This document shows, piece by piece, positions 47,201-58,612 of a stretch of 64,000 nucleotides of DNA. Positions within the stretch are counted from its first letter, which is position 1, and the number at the start of each line of letters is the position of its first letter. The translations under genes and the position numbers were made by a program. The notes beneath the pieces are model-generated. The model had not been told where the DNA came from, made no database searches, and saw nothing but the letters and a program-made list of their open reading frames with translations. Source of the DNA: Pisolithus tinctorius (taxonomy: Eukaryota; Basidiomycota; Agaricomycetes; Boletales; Pisolithaceae); NCBI GenBank assembly GCA_024663395.1, contig JANFAH010000014.1, forward strand, positions 806,001 through 870,000, written 5' to 3'.

Positions 47201-47822
47201 GGCCCCTGTGGTATTTTGGGCAGAGAGGGTTACAGTCCACAAGGCAACCAGGTTTTCTCCATTTTATATGGCTCACAGTGTTGAACCCAGACTCCCTTTT
47301 GATCTGGTTGAAGCGACGTTTTTAGCCCCTTTTGAGGTGGAATTTTACTCAACTACAGACCTCATTGCTCACCATGCTCACCAACTCCAGAAATGCCCCA
47401 AGGACCTCGCTCACATCCATGATCTGGTCCTAAAATCCCACTTTGCCTCAGCCAAGGATTTTGTCGATTGTTTTGCACAATCCATCAAAGACTTTAACTT
47501 TGAACCAGGGTCACTTGTCCTCATTCAGAATTCCCGTATCGAACTAGAACTTGACCAGAAAACCAAACTGCGCTACCTAGGGCCTATGATCATCATCAGA
47601 TGCACTAAAGGCAGCTCATACATACTTGTGGAATTAGATGGCGCTGTCTCGAAATTCCACTTCGCTGCCTTTCACCTATACCCCTATTTCCCATGGAATA
47701 ACACTTGTATTGAAGTCACCCAGCTGACTGGCATTTCCTCGCAAGACCTGGATCATCTTGAAGATGATGTGTTCCCAGACCCTACGCTTGCTGGCATCCC
47801 ATTGGACGAGTCAGATGAGTAG
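44230..47822 (+). pseudogene. Gypsy-3 pol: RT-RNase H-integrase
   Basis: A frame different from gag. Stops: TGA at 44378, 44753, 44816, 45449, 45797 and 46004 (CGA fits each), and TGA at 46301, after which the integrase continues in another frame from about 46310, so an indel lies there. RT: PWIERNIPIPP, WFCVVKKDGKSLCLIHDL, LTKLPMGYTNAVQIF, active site IPFIDDCPIKGP (about 45330). RNase H near 45810-46190. Integrase: zinc region HDDLGHKG and CHKCQICC; KAYMDMFLM (first Asp, about 46845), IITDNGGPYV (second Asp, about 47020), NGVVEWQHFDVREV (Glu, about 47120; Trp where Arg is usual). The C-terminal end is acidic, with no clear chromodomain. It belongs to a different lineage from Gypsy-1 (FIDD rather than YLDD). 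Confidence 0.88.
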
Positions 47823-48067
47823 CCTGTCCTTCTCTCTACCTCTTTTCTTTTCTTTCTCTCTTCTTTCTTTTATCAATACCTGTTTCATCTCATATATAAG
47901 TTCCGCACCACTCACATGAAAGAAACAAAGCCAAAAAAAAAAATTCCGCACTTCTTTTCCTTCAAAAGTCTTACATTTCCTTACTGTAGTACTAATACCA
48001 ACACACGAAAGACTCTTTCACATTCGGGACATACGAGTACAAAATTCCGCAGACACTAGTATGCTAT

Positions 48068-49617
48068 CTACAGGTCGTGGAGATCATCCTTCAACCTTCG
48101 TAACTCCTCCCATCTAGCCTGCGCAGTCTCGATCTGGTGTGTTACCTGCCTCGCCAGCATCCCCAACAGCCGGTGGACCTGCTCCAGCTCGAATTCCTCA
48201 TCCTCAGCCCTCGCCTCGAGCACTTGCAGATGCTCAACGATGTGAGCTGTTGACTGCTCACATGGGTATTCAACCTCCAGAATTTCTGTGGCTGATGGAG
48301 TGTTGCTCTGGGCTGACACTTCGACGTCTCCAGGTTCCTCCAGTAAACCGGTCGCAGTCACAAAAAATGTTTCGATCTCAACTTGCAGTTCATCAATCAG
48401 AGGTGATGCTGGAGGTTCGTCGACAGGAACTGGTAGGGTCGAAGGCCTGGGTGTTGGAGTGGCCCTGCGGAAAAAGAGATGAGGAGTTGGCAAAGGATCA
48501 TGGGGGGAAGGAGTTGGTTCTGGCGAAGGCAAGCATGTGGGGGTCGGATCAGGCTGCCATTTTCGAGCTGGGATTTTCAGGGTGAGCTTCTTAGCAGCTC
48601 CAGTCGCAGGTTCAGCTGGGGGCGCCTTCGAGGTTGTAATCGATTTGACTTGTTTGTGGGATGGGCCTGCCTCCCCAACAGTGCTGGAGTTCTTTCACTG
48701 AAGGTGGTGTGAACTCGTTCCCCTTCCTGCACCGTTTACAGGACAACTCTGACTCCCCGACACACACGAGGTTCACTTGGGCACACGTCTCACAGGGTTC
48801 ATTGTCCCCAGCTGTGCGAGGTCCCTTTGCAGATGGACCGGGCTCCCCATCACCCTCGTCATTGTCGACATTGTCAGCCAGTTCATCCTCCTCACTGGTG
48901 GCCTGCAGAATTTTTGTTGAAGTCAGCATGCCTGCTTGGAGTTGTCAAGGACGTAGAACACACCTTCTGCTTCCCTTTTCCCTTGCTCCCACTGCCAGAG
49001 CCCTCCCCTGTCGAGCATGCAGCTCCTCTTGATGGGTTTCCTTCAGTATCTTCTGGTGTGTGGTCTTGGCCCTCACCTCTTGCTGCTTGGCCCCGGGTGT
49101 GCATGGATGGTGCCTTGGCCAGCCTCTCAGCCTCCAAGTGCGCTCTCTCCTTGACCCACTCCTGGTAGTCCTCGAACACGTTGTTGATGAGGAATCTTCG
49201 CTGCCCTTCTGGCTGACGAAGATCTGCTATGGCTATGACCACTGGGATCACCTCATTCTGCTGTATTGCGGTTTCTTTGGTCATGTCGCAAAGGTTGGCA
49301 TCGTGCACCTTCAGGATGGAGATCTTGTTCTTGTCAACATACTTCCACCACGAGTAAATGCCAGCCTGGAGATCTGTTAGCACATGGTGGGTACAAGTAT
49401 CTAGTGCACTCACCCAGGTCTGGTCCCAGTCTGCCACCCACTCATATATCGCCTCTAAGCTCTCTTTGGGTTGCAGCACCGTGTCGATCAGCACTCTAAC
49501 ATGCCTCAGAGCTGCTGACAGCGAGATAATTGCCTGGTCCCTCATGCTGAACACTGGTCGTGCATTGTGGATCGAGTAAGCTTGCATGTCGACGGGTGGA
49601 TGAGACATTGGGAGCAA
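48068..49617 (-). pseudogene. antisense accessory gene of Gypsy-3: helical, Cys-cluster protein
   Basis: Minus strand between pol and the displaced 3' LTR. The first exon (from 49617 or the ATG at 49587) is helical and hydrophilic (SMRDQAIISLSAALRHVRV, AGIYSWWKYVDKNKISIL, FEDYQEWVKERAHLEAERL), then Gly/Ser/Lys-rich. An intron (about 48905-48965, GTGTGT..CTGCAG) joins KGKQK to ATSEEDELADN. Exon 2 has an acidic tract and CETCAQVNLVC...LSCKRCRKG...HCW: C-x2-C-x6-C followed by C-x2-C, the same order as in Gypsy-1. A one-base frame change near 48665 leads to a Pro-rich stretch and a C-terminal helical region (FELEQVHRLLGMLARQV, RWEELRRLKDDLHDL). Apart from that shift no stop is seen, although the sense genes carry more than ten. 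Confidence 0.65.
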
Positions 49618-49909
49618 GATAGATGGGTGAGGGTGTTGTTGGGGGAGTTTGACAAGCGGTGGGCCACCTTCTGAGCGAGTTTAAATTCCACAGGGCCATC
49701 TCGTACAATCACTGTGGAAACGAAATTTTAGCAGGGGGCATAACCAGATTCTCCAAATGTAGATAATCCAACCTTGATTTTTTTTTGTAAGATATAGCTA
49801 TTAGTCTGAGTAAAGTCCGACTCAACGATTTTTGAGTAACATATCCAAATAATCCGACATAGGCAAGATCTGAATATAGGCAATACACCAATAGCCTGAC
49901 CTCTCGTAC

Positions 49910-51107
49910 ATGTATTTCCCCACCCCGACTATGCTCGACTCCATCGGCCATAGTCCAACTATAATACCATCAGAAGAGTGGCTCTTGCCACCCTTGCACC
50001 CCTCAGAAAAAATAATGGACTTTGCGAAAATTTTCCTTGGTCTCCAAGTTCACTGGTTCGCCATGTACACCATGAACCAACCCAAGGTATGTGGTACTCG
50101 AGTCCCCCAGCCTATCTACTCACCTCCAAAAGTTCCATATCGATGCTAACCAGATGGTTCCAACCTCACAAGCCAACAAAATCGAGTTTGTTGGTCCCCC
50201 GACAGTCATCAAATGTAGGCCACACATCCTTCGACTTCATGTCCCAACCAGCATCCAAAACGTTATGCTCTCTTTCGAGCCAAACTCCCAAGGCCCTGTG
50301 GTATGTGTGGGTAATTATTGTTCATGTGTCTTCCACTCATGGCCATACACCAGACCATAGAAATCTCCCTAACGACGATGTCACCAGAACTTGGCAATGA
50401 TACCTTTCATGCAACTCAAGCGTGTGTTGTCGACTTCGGTGCTAACATTGGTACTGGTGGGGTTAAGTTGGGGTCTGCAGATGCCCATGTTTCAGCCGTC
50501 TCAGTAAGTCATCGCGTAATTCATATCCTTACTGATGGTATTACATAGGATCCTCTACTCGTCAACATCGAGCCACTTCCTGCCATGCAAGGATCGTTCG
50601 GATGTATTCCAGACCACCTCCTGCCTGCCGACAAAGGCCAGACAAACACTGAGGGTGGTACTGCCCTGCCTATCGCGCCTCTCATCCCTGCTGTTGATAA
50701 TAGTGAAACTGAGCCCGAAAGTGTGGAGGGGACCCCAACTGTGGCTGTCAAGGTAGGCCGTGACTCGTGAACCATCCTTTTTCTCGATATTGACCTCTTT
50801 CTAGAAAACTACATCGGAAATACCAGTCTCGTCTCTTCCCGCACAAGTTTCTGGCCCCTCCATTAGGCGTACTTTTACCCCAGACAGTTTTGCTGGATCG
50901 GAGACGTTTGATACTGTGAGTACGCAACTGTTGTGTGTAAGTAAACTTCGTCATTTCTGTTGTCATGTACTCATCATTACTCAGGAAAGATGGGCCCAAA
51001 TTCGAGAGGGACTTATCGCTGGTCAGGAAAATAATAAAAGATGTCGCGTGCCCTTATTGTCTGAAGCTAGTACCCCCACCCCTCCCACTAAATGCTTTCG
51101 CAAGTAG
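49910..51107 (+). CDS. CACTA-element accessory gene, unknown family, six exons
   Basis: ATG at 49910 (MYFPTPTMLDSI); internal ATGs at 49931 and 50015 are alternatives. Five introns of 43-70 bp with GT/AG ends can be placed without breaking the frame: NQPK|FHIDANQMVP, SQGPV|TIEISLTTM, VSAVS|DPLLVNIEPL, TVAVK|KTTSEIPVSS, ETFDT|ERWAQIREGL. The protein is about 300 residues and ends in a basic stretch with NNKRCRVPL and TAG at 51105. The middle resembles a beta-rich domain (IEFVGPPTVIKCRPHILRLH). No premature stop was found. I do not know the family. It sits between the left terminus and the transposase, so it may be part of the transposition machinery or cargo. Confidence 0.6.
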
Positions 51108-51220
51108 TACTTGTCTTTTTTTTGGAACTAATATAATGTTCACGTGATCATTAACTTTGTGCATGTCCGCCTGCTACCCCCTCAAGGCCTCACGCTCTAT
51201 CCATTAAGAACGCACCTCCG

Positions 51221-54200
51221 ATGGGATTCCGGCAATGCAACTGCAAGTCCTTCGGGTGTAATGGAGCGCTAGTGCCTGCGCATACAGCCGCTGCCCATAC
51301 ACGACATGACCTTCGTGCAAGGACGAAAGCATCACAGATTTCACAGCTGCATGTATCAGGGCATAGGGTCATCCGTTCAGCCATTAAAGACGCAGGGCCC
51401 GTCTCACGACTATTTCCATACCCTATATGCATGCCTGCCCCCCCCCTCTCACCTGATGTCGCTTTCCCCGACCCGCCACGTACTTCGACTAGTGCTGTCG
51501 AACAAGAAATGCTCGACAATGGTACTCTCACTGGTGAGGACCTTGACATTTTGACCTTTGGCAGTGCGCTGCCAAATCTGGGAGCGAACTTCCATAGCCC
51601 TGAGGCCCTGCTCTCTGCTGTCGACTACTTCCAAGAGTACAACGCAAGGACAACGGCTGGTGCTCACCCTCTCACTTCTTTTGATGCTCACCATCTTCTT
51701 CCTGATCCAGAGCAACGTGCATTTGAACACTACTTCCAACGAATGGCAGAAGAAGTTCATGGGGAGAGCGATACCTTAGATGATGCCCCACTGCTTGTTC
51801 ACAATGATCTGTCCTACGCTGACGAATCCTGGTCCTATCCTGACGAAACTGAGGGCCCTGTTGAAGGAGAGGTATCGGATGTGGTTCCCCGCTGCGTAGG
51901 TGATGAAGACAACCCCGATCCATTCCTCGTTGACGAAGAGGTACGGTTAGACGACCTGGGCCTTGCTGACATCCCAGAGCACGTCGCAGTCATCCATGCC
52001 GTTGTATCTTGGCTCCATCTCCAGTTCCACCTCCCGCGCATTGCCTGCAATGCACTACTGGCAATTCTCACACTTCTTCTGCTGTTTCTTAATCCATCCG
52101 CTTCCACCCCATTCGCTACCCTGCAGTCCGGACATCACCTTCTCGGAGTCGATAAACCTGTCTACACCTTACCAGTCTGCCCCATCTGTAACGATGTATA
52201 CCCTCTGGCCACGTCACCACTTTGTCATGACACCTGCATGTCCTGCCACGTTGATCTTTTCCTCCCGTGGCAGACTATGCGGGGTAATACTCGTGCACTG
52301 AAGACACTGGTTATCAAATACCCTTACCTCCCCCTCTCTGAGCAGATTGCATCCATCCTCAAGATCCCTGGCATTGAGGCCACTCTCGAGCAGTGGCGAG
52401 CCAAGCCTCGCATGTCTGGCACGTATACGGACATATTCAACAGTGACTTTTGCTGCACAAAACTGAAGGGCCCGGACAGCAAGTTGTTCTTTTCAAACAG
52501 TGCGGATGAACGACATGGCCCGAACGGCGAGCTTCGCCTCGGTGTAAACCTAGGAGTAGACTGGTATGCTCTCCCTCGTCACATCACAACTGAAACTACA
52601 TCATTGCAGGTTTTCATACATTTGGAGTAACATCGCACCATCTCATTCATCGGCTCCCACTTCGTTCTCGATCTGTAATCTGCCCCCGGAGTATAGGTAA
52701 GTATACAATCATGTCTTTCTCGTTCAGACCATTTGGACTTTCTTCACAGATATCGGACGGCCAATCTAATGTGTACAAGTATCATGCCTGGCCCCAAAGA
52801 ACAGTCACCCGACGAGGTACAGCGCTACCTTTGGCCCATCGTCTCCGATTTACTCCGGCTTTGGAAACATGGCATCAAAGTGCCGACCGAATCTCAACCT
52901 GAAGGTATGTTTGTGTTCTTTCATGCATGTATCTACTCATCTATCATAGGGCGACTCGTTCGTGTGGTACTTGTGACAGTCGTGTGTGACAAGCCCGCTG
53001 CACACAAGATAGGAGGGTTTGCATCCCACTCGCACACTTATTATTGTACGGAATGCTGGATATCTATGGCGGACAAGGGTAAGGTAACCGCCTTTCAAAA
53101 AGGAGGTATGTATTTAGGTCTCGCACTTGCTACACTTAACTCACTGCAAACTTAACAGCTTTCTGCCCTTGGACCAATGCGGAGCAGTGTCGTTTAGGTG
53201 ACAAATATCACAATCTCACGAGCCCACCTGCACAGAAGAATTTCGTCAAAGAGTTTGCCACCCGATATTCTCAACTTTCACGCCTCCCATACTTCGATTT
53301 GGTACACCAAATTGTCATAGATCCGATGCATAATCTGTTTCTAGGTTAGTCCTGATCCTCTTAAAAGGTTGAAGCTTACCTTCAGCGCTCAGGTTTGGTG
53401 AAGACGCACTTTTATGGCATTTGGGTTCAAAGCAAGATATTATGGCCAAACCATGAGCTAGCCACGCTCCACAACATGCTTGCGGATGTACGTGTATCAT
53501 TGCATGTGGGACTAATCCTTTATATTATCATTAGTTCATTGTCCCAGGCTCGTGTGGGAAATTATCCACAGACATCGGAATCCCAGCAGGTGGCTCTCTC
53601 ACGGCTGACCAGTGGTTGCTTCTCGCAACTGTATATGGCCCAATCATCGTACGTTTTTTATGATTTCTGATTGATGTCGACTTACAGTAGCTAAGGTTCC
53701 ACAGATTTGGAGTATGTATGTACCGCACAACGCTTCTGAAGAAGAATTCTCCCATCGCCTCTCCGCCGTCGAGAAGACCGACGCAGAAAAGCAACAAGAG
53801 GCTGCTCGCAAGGCTAATAATAAGCTATCGCTCGCAGACGCCAAGAAACGTGGCAAAGAAGCCTATGAGGCAGAGAAGACTCGCATCGCTCAGGAGAACA
53901 TTGCCATCGCTGAGGCCAAAAAAACAGGCCAGGCTTCAGGAGGTGGTGACGTCACAAATAGAAAAGGCATGGCAGGCCGAGGCAAAGAAAGTTCATACTT
54001 AGGATTCGGTTTATCTTCAATTCTCAGACACTTGCCCTGCTAGTCATCCAAAAAACGAAAGGCGGCATCCCAAAATGTCGAAGGCCTACCAGAAGGTCAG
54101 TTGCGTGGACCACCACCACCCCTGGGCGATACCACAGGCGACTTACAGGAAAATCGTGAGGCTCCACCGACCCCCAAGAGGCCACAGGTGCCCAACGATG

Positions 54201-55607
54201 GTAGCTATCGCCTCAACCTTCACCCCAGTGATCCTGCAAATTTCCTCAAGCTCTCTATGGCCATCCGGATCCTCATCAAGCGCGCAATCACTGACGACGA
54301 CATCGACGAGGCCGATCACTTACTACGTGAATATAACATAGAGTTGATTAAGGTACATTTCAACCCTTCTATTAAGTCATCTATTCATACTGTGCTGACA
54401 TTTCTAGCTATATGGGTCGGGTGTTATAAAGCCCAATCACCATCATTCTACACATGTCGGTGACTGTGCCCGCAACTTTGGACCCCTGCACAATTTCTGG
54501 ACATTCTTGTTCGAGTGCCTCAACAAGGTTTTGAAGTCCTTCAAAGCAAATAACCATGCAAAGGGTGAACTCGAAACAACATTCTTCAAGGAGTTTCAGC
54601 GTACATGTGAGACCTCCTGCGTTGTAAGTTTGTGACCAGTTTTTGAGTATGATACCACTGACCATAAAACCACAGATATGCACCCTGCGTGCCAACCCTG
54701 CAAAGGCGCTTGGCTCCGACGCTGCACGAATCATGCAGAAAGCTACACATGAGGAGCGTGGTACCGTCGCAGGGCTGGCAGCCCTCTGTCAAGATCTCGA
54801 TGAGAATAGCATGGATGGTAAGTAATCTTCGGCACAGACAGCCAGATAGTATCTGACCAATTCCATAGCAGGGCTGGCTTACAGCCTGAGTCCGCGGCAC
54901 CATGAGAATATTCTCTCGATGGAGACCTACCGGCTCATCGCTCGTGCACTCAATGCCTGATTTCCATTTTCGCCTGTTCATTGCCAACATGAACAACCCA
55001 TCACGCCTCACAGCATTCCCCTCAGCAATAAAGCCACCTTCTTCGACTATGTTGTGATCGATGGGAAGCGGGTTCATGCCTCAAGAGCGGTCGGGACACA
55101 ACGATCTTCACTTGTTCACGTCCAAATTCCAGGTCAAGACACTACGCATGCCTATGGCAAAGTACTTGAAATAATTCAGGCCGATCAACACCTACACATG
55201 CCTATGGCGAAGTACTTGAAATAATTCAGGTCGATCAACACCTATGCAATGGAAAACAGATGCTATGGTTCGCACGCATGCGATGGTTCAAGCGATATGA
55301 GGGGAACTGGAGGACCATTTGGGATGACTTGTGAGTCGCCTTGTCTATATCTTAATCACAGATCACTCTCGCTGACAGCCTGGAGTTCTGCTTTGGGCGT
55401 CCGCTTATGGGAGCTCGGGGAATATCAAACACCAGAATCACACCTTCCTTCACTCGTGGACTTGGACTGCATCAATAACTTATTGGCGTTGACGGTTGTA
55501 TCAGTTGGAGAGGATCAGCGCAAGGTCTGGGCAATGATAGACCTTGCAAAGGTATGTCATGTTGCTAGCTTACTGCCTGCATGCTTTATAACTTCATGTA
55601 TTCAGTG
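51221..55607 (+). pseudogene. CACTA-like transposase (Tnp2/Transposase_21 type)
   Basis: MGFRQCNCKSFGCNGALVP (Cys-rich N-terminus), an acidic middle (around 51740-51960), a hydrophobic stretch (about 52010-52100) and a CxxC pair (LPVCPICNDVYPL, CMSCHVDLFLPW). Core exons: DWFSYIWSNIAPSHSSAPTS, SIMPGPKEQSPDEVQRYLWP, VVCDKPAAHKIGGF, YYCTECWISMADKGK, YFDLVHQIVIDPMHNLFLG, IPAGGSLTADQWLLLATVYG, PQIWSMYVP, GPLHNFWTFLFECLNKVLK. Many introns of about 50 bp. Lesions: TGA at 54958 (CGA fits), a 50 bp direct duplication at 55145-55244 that breaks the frame, and an unclear 3' end. C-terminal motif RLWELGEYQTPESHLPSLVD (about 55410). Cut-and-paste transposase by family; this copy looks dead. Confidence 0.85.
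55145..55244. repeat. 50 bp tandem duplication in the CACTA transposase
   Basis: CATGCCTATGG at 55147 and again at 55197, followed by the same bases through CGATCAACACCTA, with three differences. 50 is not a multiple of three. Confidence 0.85.
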
Positions 55608-55762
55608 ACAAGTATTCGTTCCGACTATGTTTTGTTCGTGCATTAGACATCGTGTTCAAATATTAATGCTTGCAGTATGGAACCACACAAATACGACAAA
55701 ACTCGGTACTAGTACATACAAACACAGCCACTTATTGCTCGAAGACACCAACGAGGAGCGAC

Positions 55763-57528
55763 TCAATCTGCAAATTCCTCATCCAAAGATTGACCCAACA
55801 TCTCTGTTTTGAGGTACTCATCCAACTCTTTCAGGTAGATGGCATCCGCCTCGAAGAGGTCTCCTTCATTCAGGCGCGAATAGAAACCTTTCAACCAATC
55901 AATGCCTTCAATGACTGGCGTGTCCACGTTTTCCTTGTACCACCTTTCATCTACCATCGGCTTGAAGATTGTGGTCTTCGATAGTGGTGGGCCACGATTC
56001 ATATGCTTTGGAGCGATATCAAACACCCATTTGTGAATTTTTTTGGTTATCCTGTGTCGCTTGCACGGCAGTCCTTGATCCATACTCCCCTGGTTAGGTT
56101 CATCAGGCATATCTTGTTGCAGCTTCATGGCACGAAGACTGAGCCAACGAAGAAACGCAACATACTAGGAGGGAATTAATCACATTTGCAGATACCTCAA
56201 AATAAGACTTACATCGACAGATCGCCAAGCATGACCAACAACCTTGTTTGCAGACTGCCCAACGAGCGCATCCTTTCTTCATTGGAGCGTATCTTCACTG
56301 ACCTCATTTTCATTGCAGGTAATAATGTCAGAACCTAGATCAGTATTGATGAGCACTTCGGCTCCCTCGTTGCCAGTTTCTTTTTCATATTGCAATGCGG
56401 CCTTCCGTTGAGCAGCAGCAACCTACAACGTATCAGGTGGGTTCATATGATCACTCGTCAAAACTACAAATACTTACTGTGATACGTCGCGCTCGCTGCC
56501 GGCTATGTTCGAGCCTTGCCTCGAACTTGCGAGTGCCTTGATCGCTATGAAGCTCTTTCGCCCTTTTACACACGCTTCGGAAATATGTTTTGGCGCACTC
56601 TAGGATTATTGGTAGGGTGAAGGATGTGTCGGGTATGGAATTCATCTTGGTTTGTTCCCTCTGACTCTATTGGTCACAGGTGAGCACACATGATTAATCC
56701 TGATCGCTACGAAGAATACCTTTTCATTATTAAAGGCACACTCAGCGACTTCTCTGATAAATCTAGCATTCACCTCGTCATCGATGTTGCCAAGCCAGTA
56801 TGGGTGCCAAATCTGTACGCCTTCATTTGTCTCCTCGAAGGCTTGTTTGTTGTCAAGTGGCCTGATAGCGGTGAGGGCCGCAACACGATTCTGCTTTTTA
56901 CCATCACAGTCAATTCCACACAACTGGCAGAACAACGGTTGGAGAATGGACTCAAAATTAATGGTGCCAAGTGAGTACTGACATACAATCGCAAGAACGG
57001 AGCGCTGATACATACCTTGAGAGCTACATGATTGTTTGAACACGTCTTTGTTGCCCCTTTGTGACCTATGACTTTACTTCGAAGCTCTGCAAGGACCTCC
57101 TCGACATCATTAAGACGAGAGACGATGGACTTGTTCTCTTCTCTGATATTGGTAAGTTCGTCCTCCAGGTTAGTGTTCGCTTCACTGAGACGTTTCAGAT
57201 TGGCTGTTAGCTGGGCAACCGTCATATGTAGACTCTGGTTGCTCGTGCGATCGTAATCGGACTCTTCCATCAGGTAAGACGCACTTTGGGAGCGGGATGC
57301 TGAGTACAGAGTACTCTGACGATCTTCCAAAGGAGTTTCACTTCGCCCTTGACCAACTGACTGACCATGGGAAGATGCACCGGCATATGAGAAGGACATA
57401 TGGTTACGGGTGCCCTCGCTGCTATGGTAAGTAAATTTGAGCGGTTGGTTTGACTGACCCCTTCCCTGATAGTCGTAAGATGACCCCTCTTGTGGAACAA
57501 GTGAATCGATGGGACTTGTGGGATCCAT
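55763..57528 (-). pseudogene. CACTA-element second gene: coiled-coil, possible TnpA-like protein
   Basis: Convergent with the transposase. From ATG at 57528 (MDPTSPIDSLVPQEG): Ser/Gln-rich, then a coiled coil (LTANLKRLSEANTNLEDEL, IREENKSIVSRLNDVEEVL). An intron (about 57015-56925) joins HVALK to LCGIDCDGKKQN, then IWHPYWLGNIDDEVNARFI. An intron (about 56740-56680) joins NNEK to SQREQTKMNSIPD. Then TYFRSVCKRAKELHS and a Glu-rich segment, TGA at 56279-56281 (CGA fits), and a last exon ending LYLKEL-type helix and LGQSLDEEFAD. In CACTA elements a second protein binds subterminal repeats; I infer that role from position only. Confidence 0.6.
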
Positions 57529-57689
57529 CGTGTCATGGAGCTGATGTGGGAAGGAAAATTCTGGCGAAAAGAGCTTTAATCAAAGCATGAAGTGAGTGGA
57601 GTATAAATGAAGGCACGATTTGTACCGACCGATGGACCATCATGGTCCCTTCGTTGAGCAGCAGGCCTGGATGTGAATGGATCGTCGAG

Positions 57690-58110
57690 TCTGCTGTGTA
57701 TAGATGGAAGGCTGTGTTGGGAATGCCCCAAGGGCGTCATTTGGGTCTGCAGTATGTGAGAATGCCTGTGTGCGACACCCTCTTGACTCACCGAAGAGTG
57801 CAATCCAGGCTGTGCGTCGCCGCTCGTGTTTCTCTGTGGTCCGAGGCCGTGTTGGGAATGCCCCGAGGGCGTCATTTGGGACTGTGGTACGTGAGAACGC
57901 CTGTGTGCAACACCCTCTTGACTCATCGAGGACTGCAATCCAGGCTGCGTGCCACCGCTCGTGTTTCTCTGTGGTCCGAGGCCGTGTTGGGAACGCCCCG
58001 AGGGCGTCATTTGGGTCTGCAGTACGTGAGGACACCTGCGTGTCACACCCTCTTGACTCATCGAGGACTGCAATCCAGGCTGCGTGCCGCCGCTCGGTTG
58101 TCTCTGGGAA
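57690..58110 (-). repeat. 135 bp tandem repeat, about three copies, open on the minus strand
   Basis: CCGAGGCCGTGTTGGGAA occurs at 57841 and 57976, exactly 135 bp apart, with a diverged copy before them. 135 is divisible by three, and the minus strand reads a 45-residue repeat (unit contains GLQSSMSQEGV and SQHGLGPQRNTS) in an open frame 58337-57576. It may be a first exon of the gene at 57528 or a subterminal array for transposase binding. Confidence 0.75.
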
Positions 58111-58612
58111 TACATAGTACTGTACCACAGTACAAACACCAAGTACTCGCAAAGGAGGTGAGCGCAAGTAAGCACACAGGTGGGATGCTTTTTTTCGGGG
58201 GGTGCCAGGGGCAGGAAAGCATTTTCGAAGCAGTCATCGTAGCGAGCACACCAAATATAATCTGATGTTACTATTCTGAAAAGCACAACTGAAGTCGAGA
58301 GGATCATCGATATTAATACGATGCGACTCAATATCATAGTCTATAACCACACTCGAATCCGATCTGAATATTATCTGCATTGTCAAGATTACCATGGTGA
58401 TAAGTTTGCGAATCGAGTTGGGACAACGCTTGGAAACAAGAACACTTAGCTACTATAGTCAAAGGTATTATTAACTTTGGCTTCCCTTGACATATAGCAC
58501 AACTATTATTACTAACCCGACTATCCCCAAACCTGATTAAAAACCTGTTTCCGCAGTGAATGCGGAATTTCCCTCTGCACGAGGTGGAATTCCGACCACG
58601 CACCATCATTGT

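Larger units (their letters stand above)
49710..58558. mobile_element. CACTA-like (CMC/EnSpm) DNA transposon
   Basis: 8849 bp. The left end begins CACTGTGGAAACGAAATTTT. The right end on the minus strand begins CACTGCGGAAACAGGTTTTT. A 3 bp target duplication AAT flanks it (49707-49709 and 58559-58561), as expected for the superfamily. It encodes a Tnp2-type transposase, an unknown gene upstream and a coiled-coil gene on the other strand, and has 135 bp repeats near the right end. It is inserted in the 3' leader of Gypsy-3. Confidence 0.88.

Noticed and set aside
57642..58265. 207-codon plus-strand gene over the 135 bp repeats
   Set aside because: Shadow of the repeat. The minus strand fits the element's gene order and codon pattern better, and the plus frame has no family or start context.
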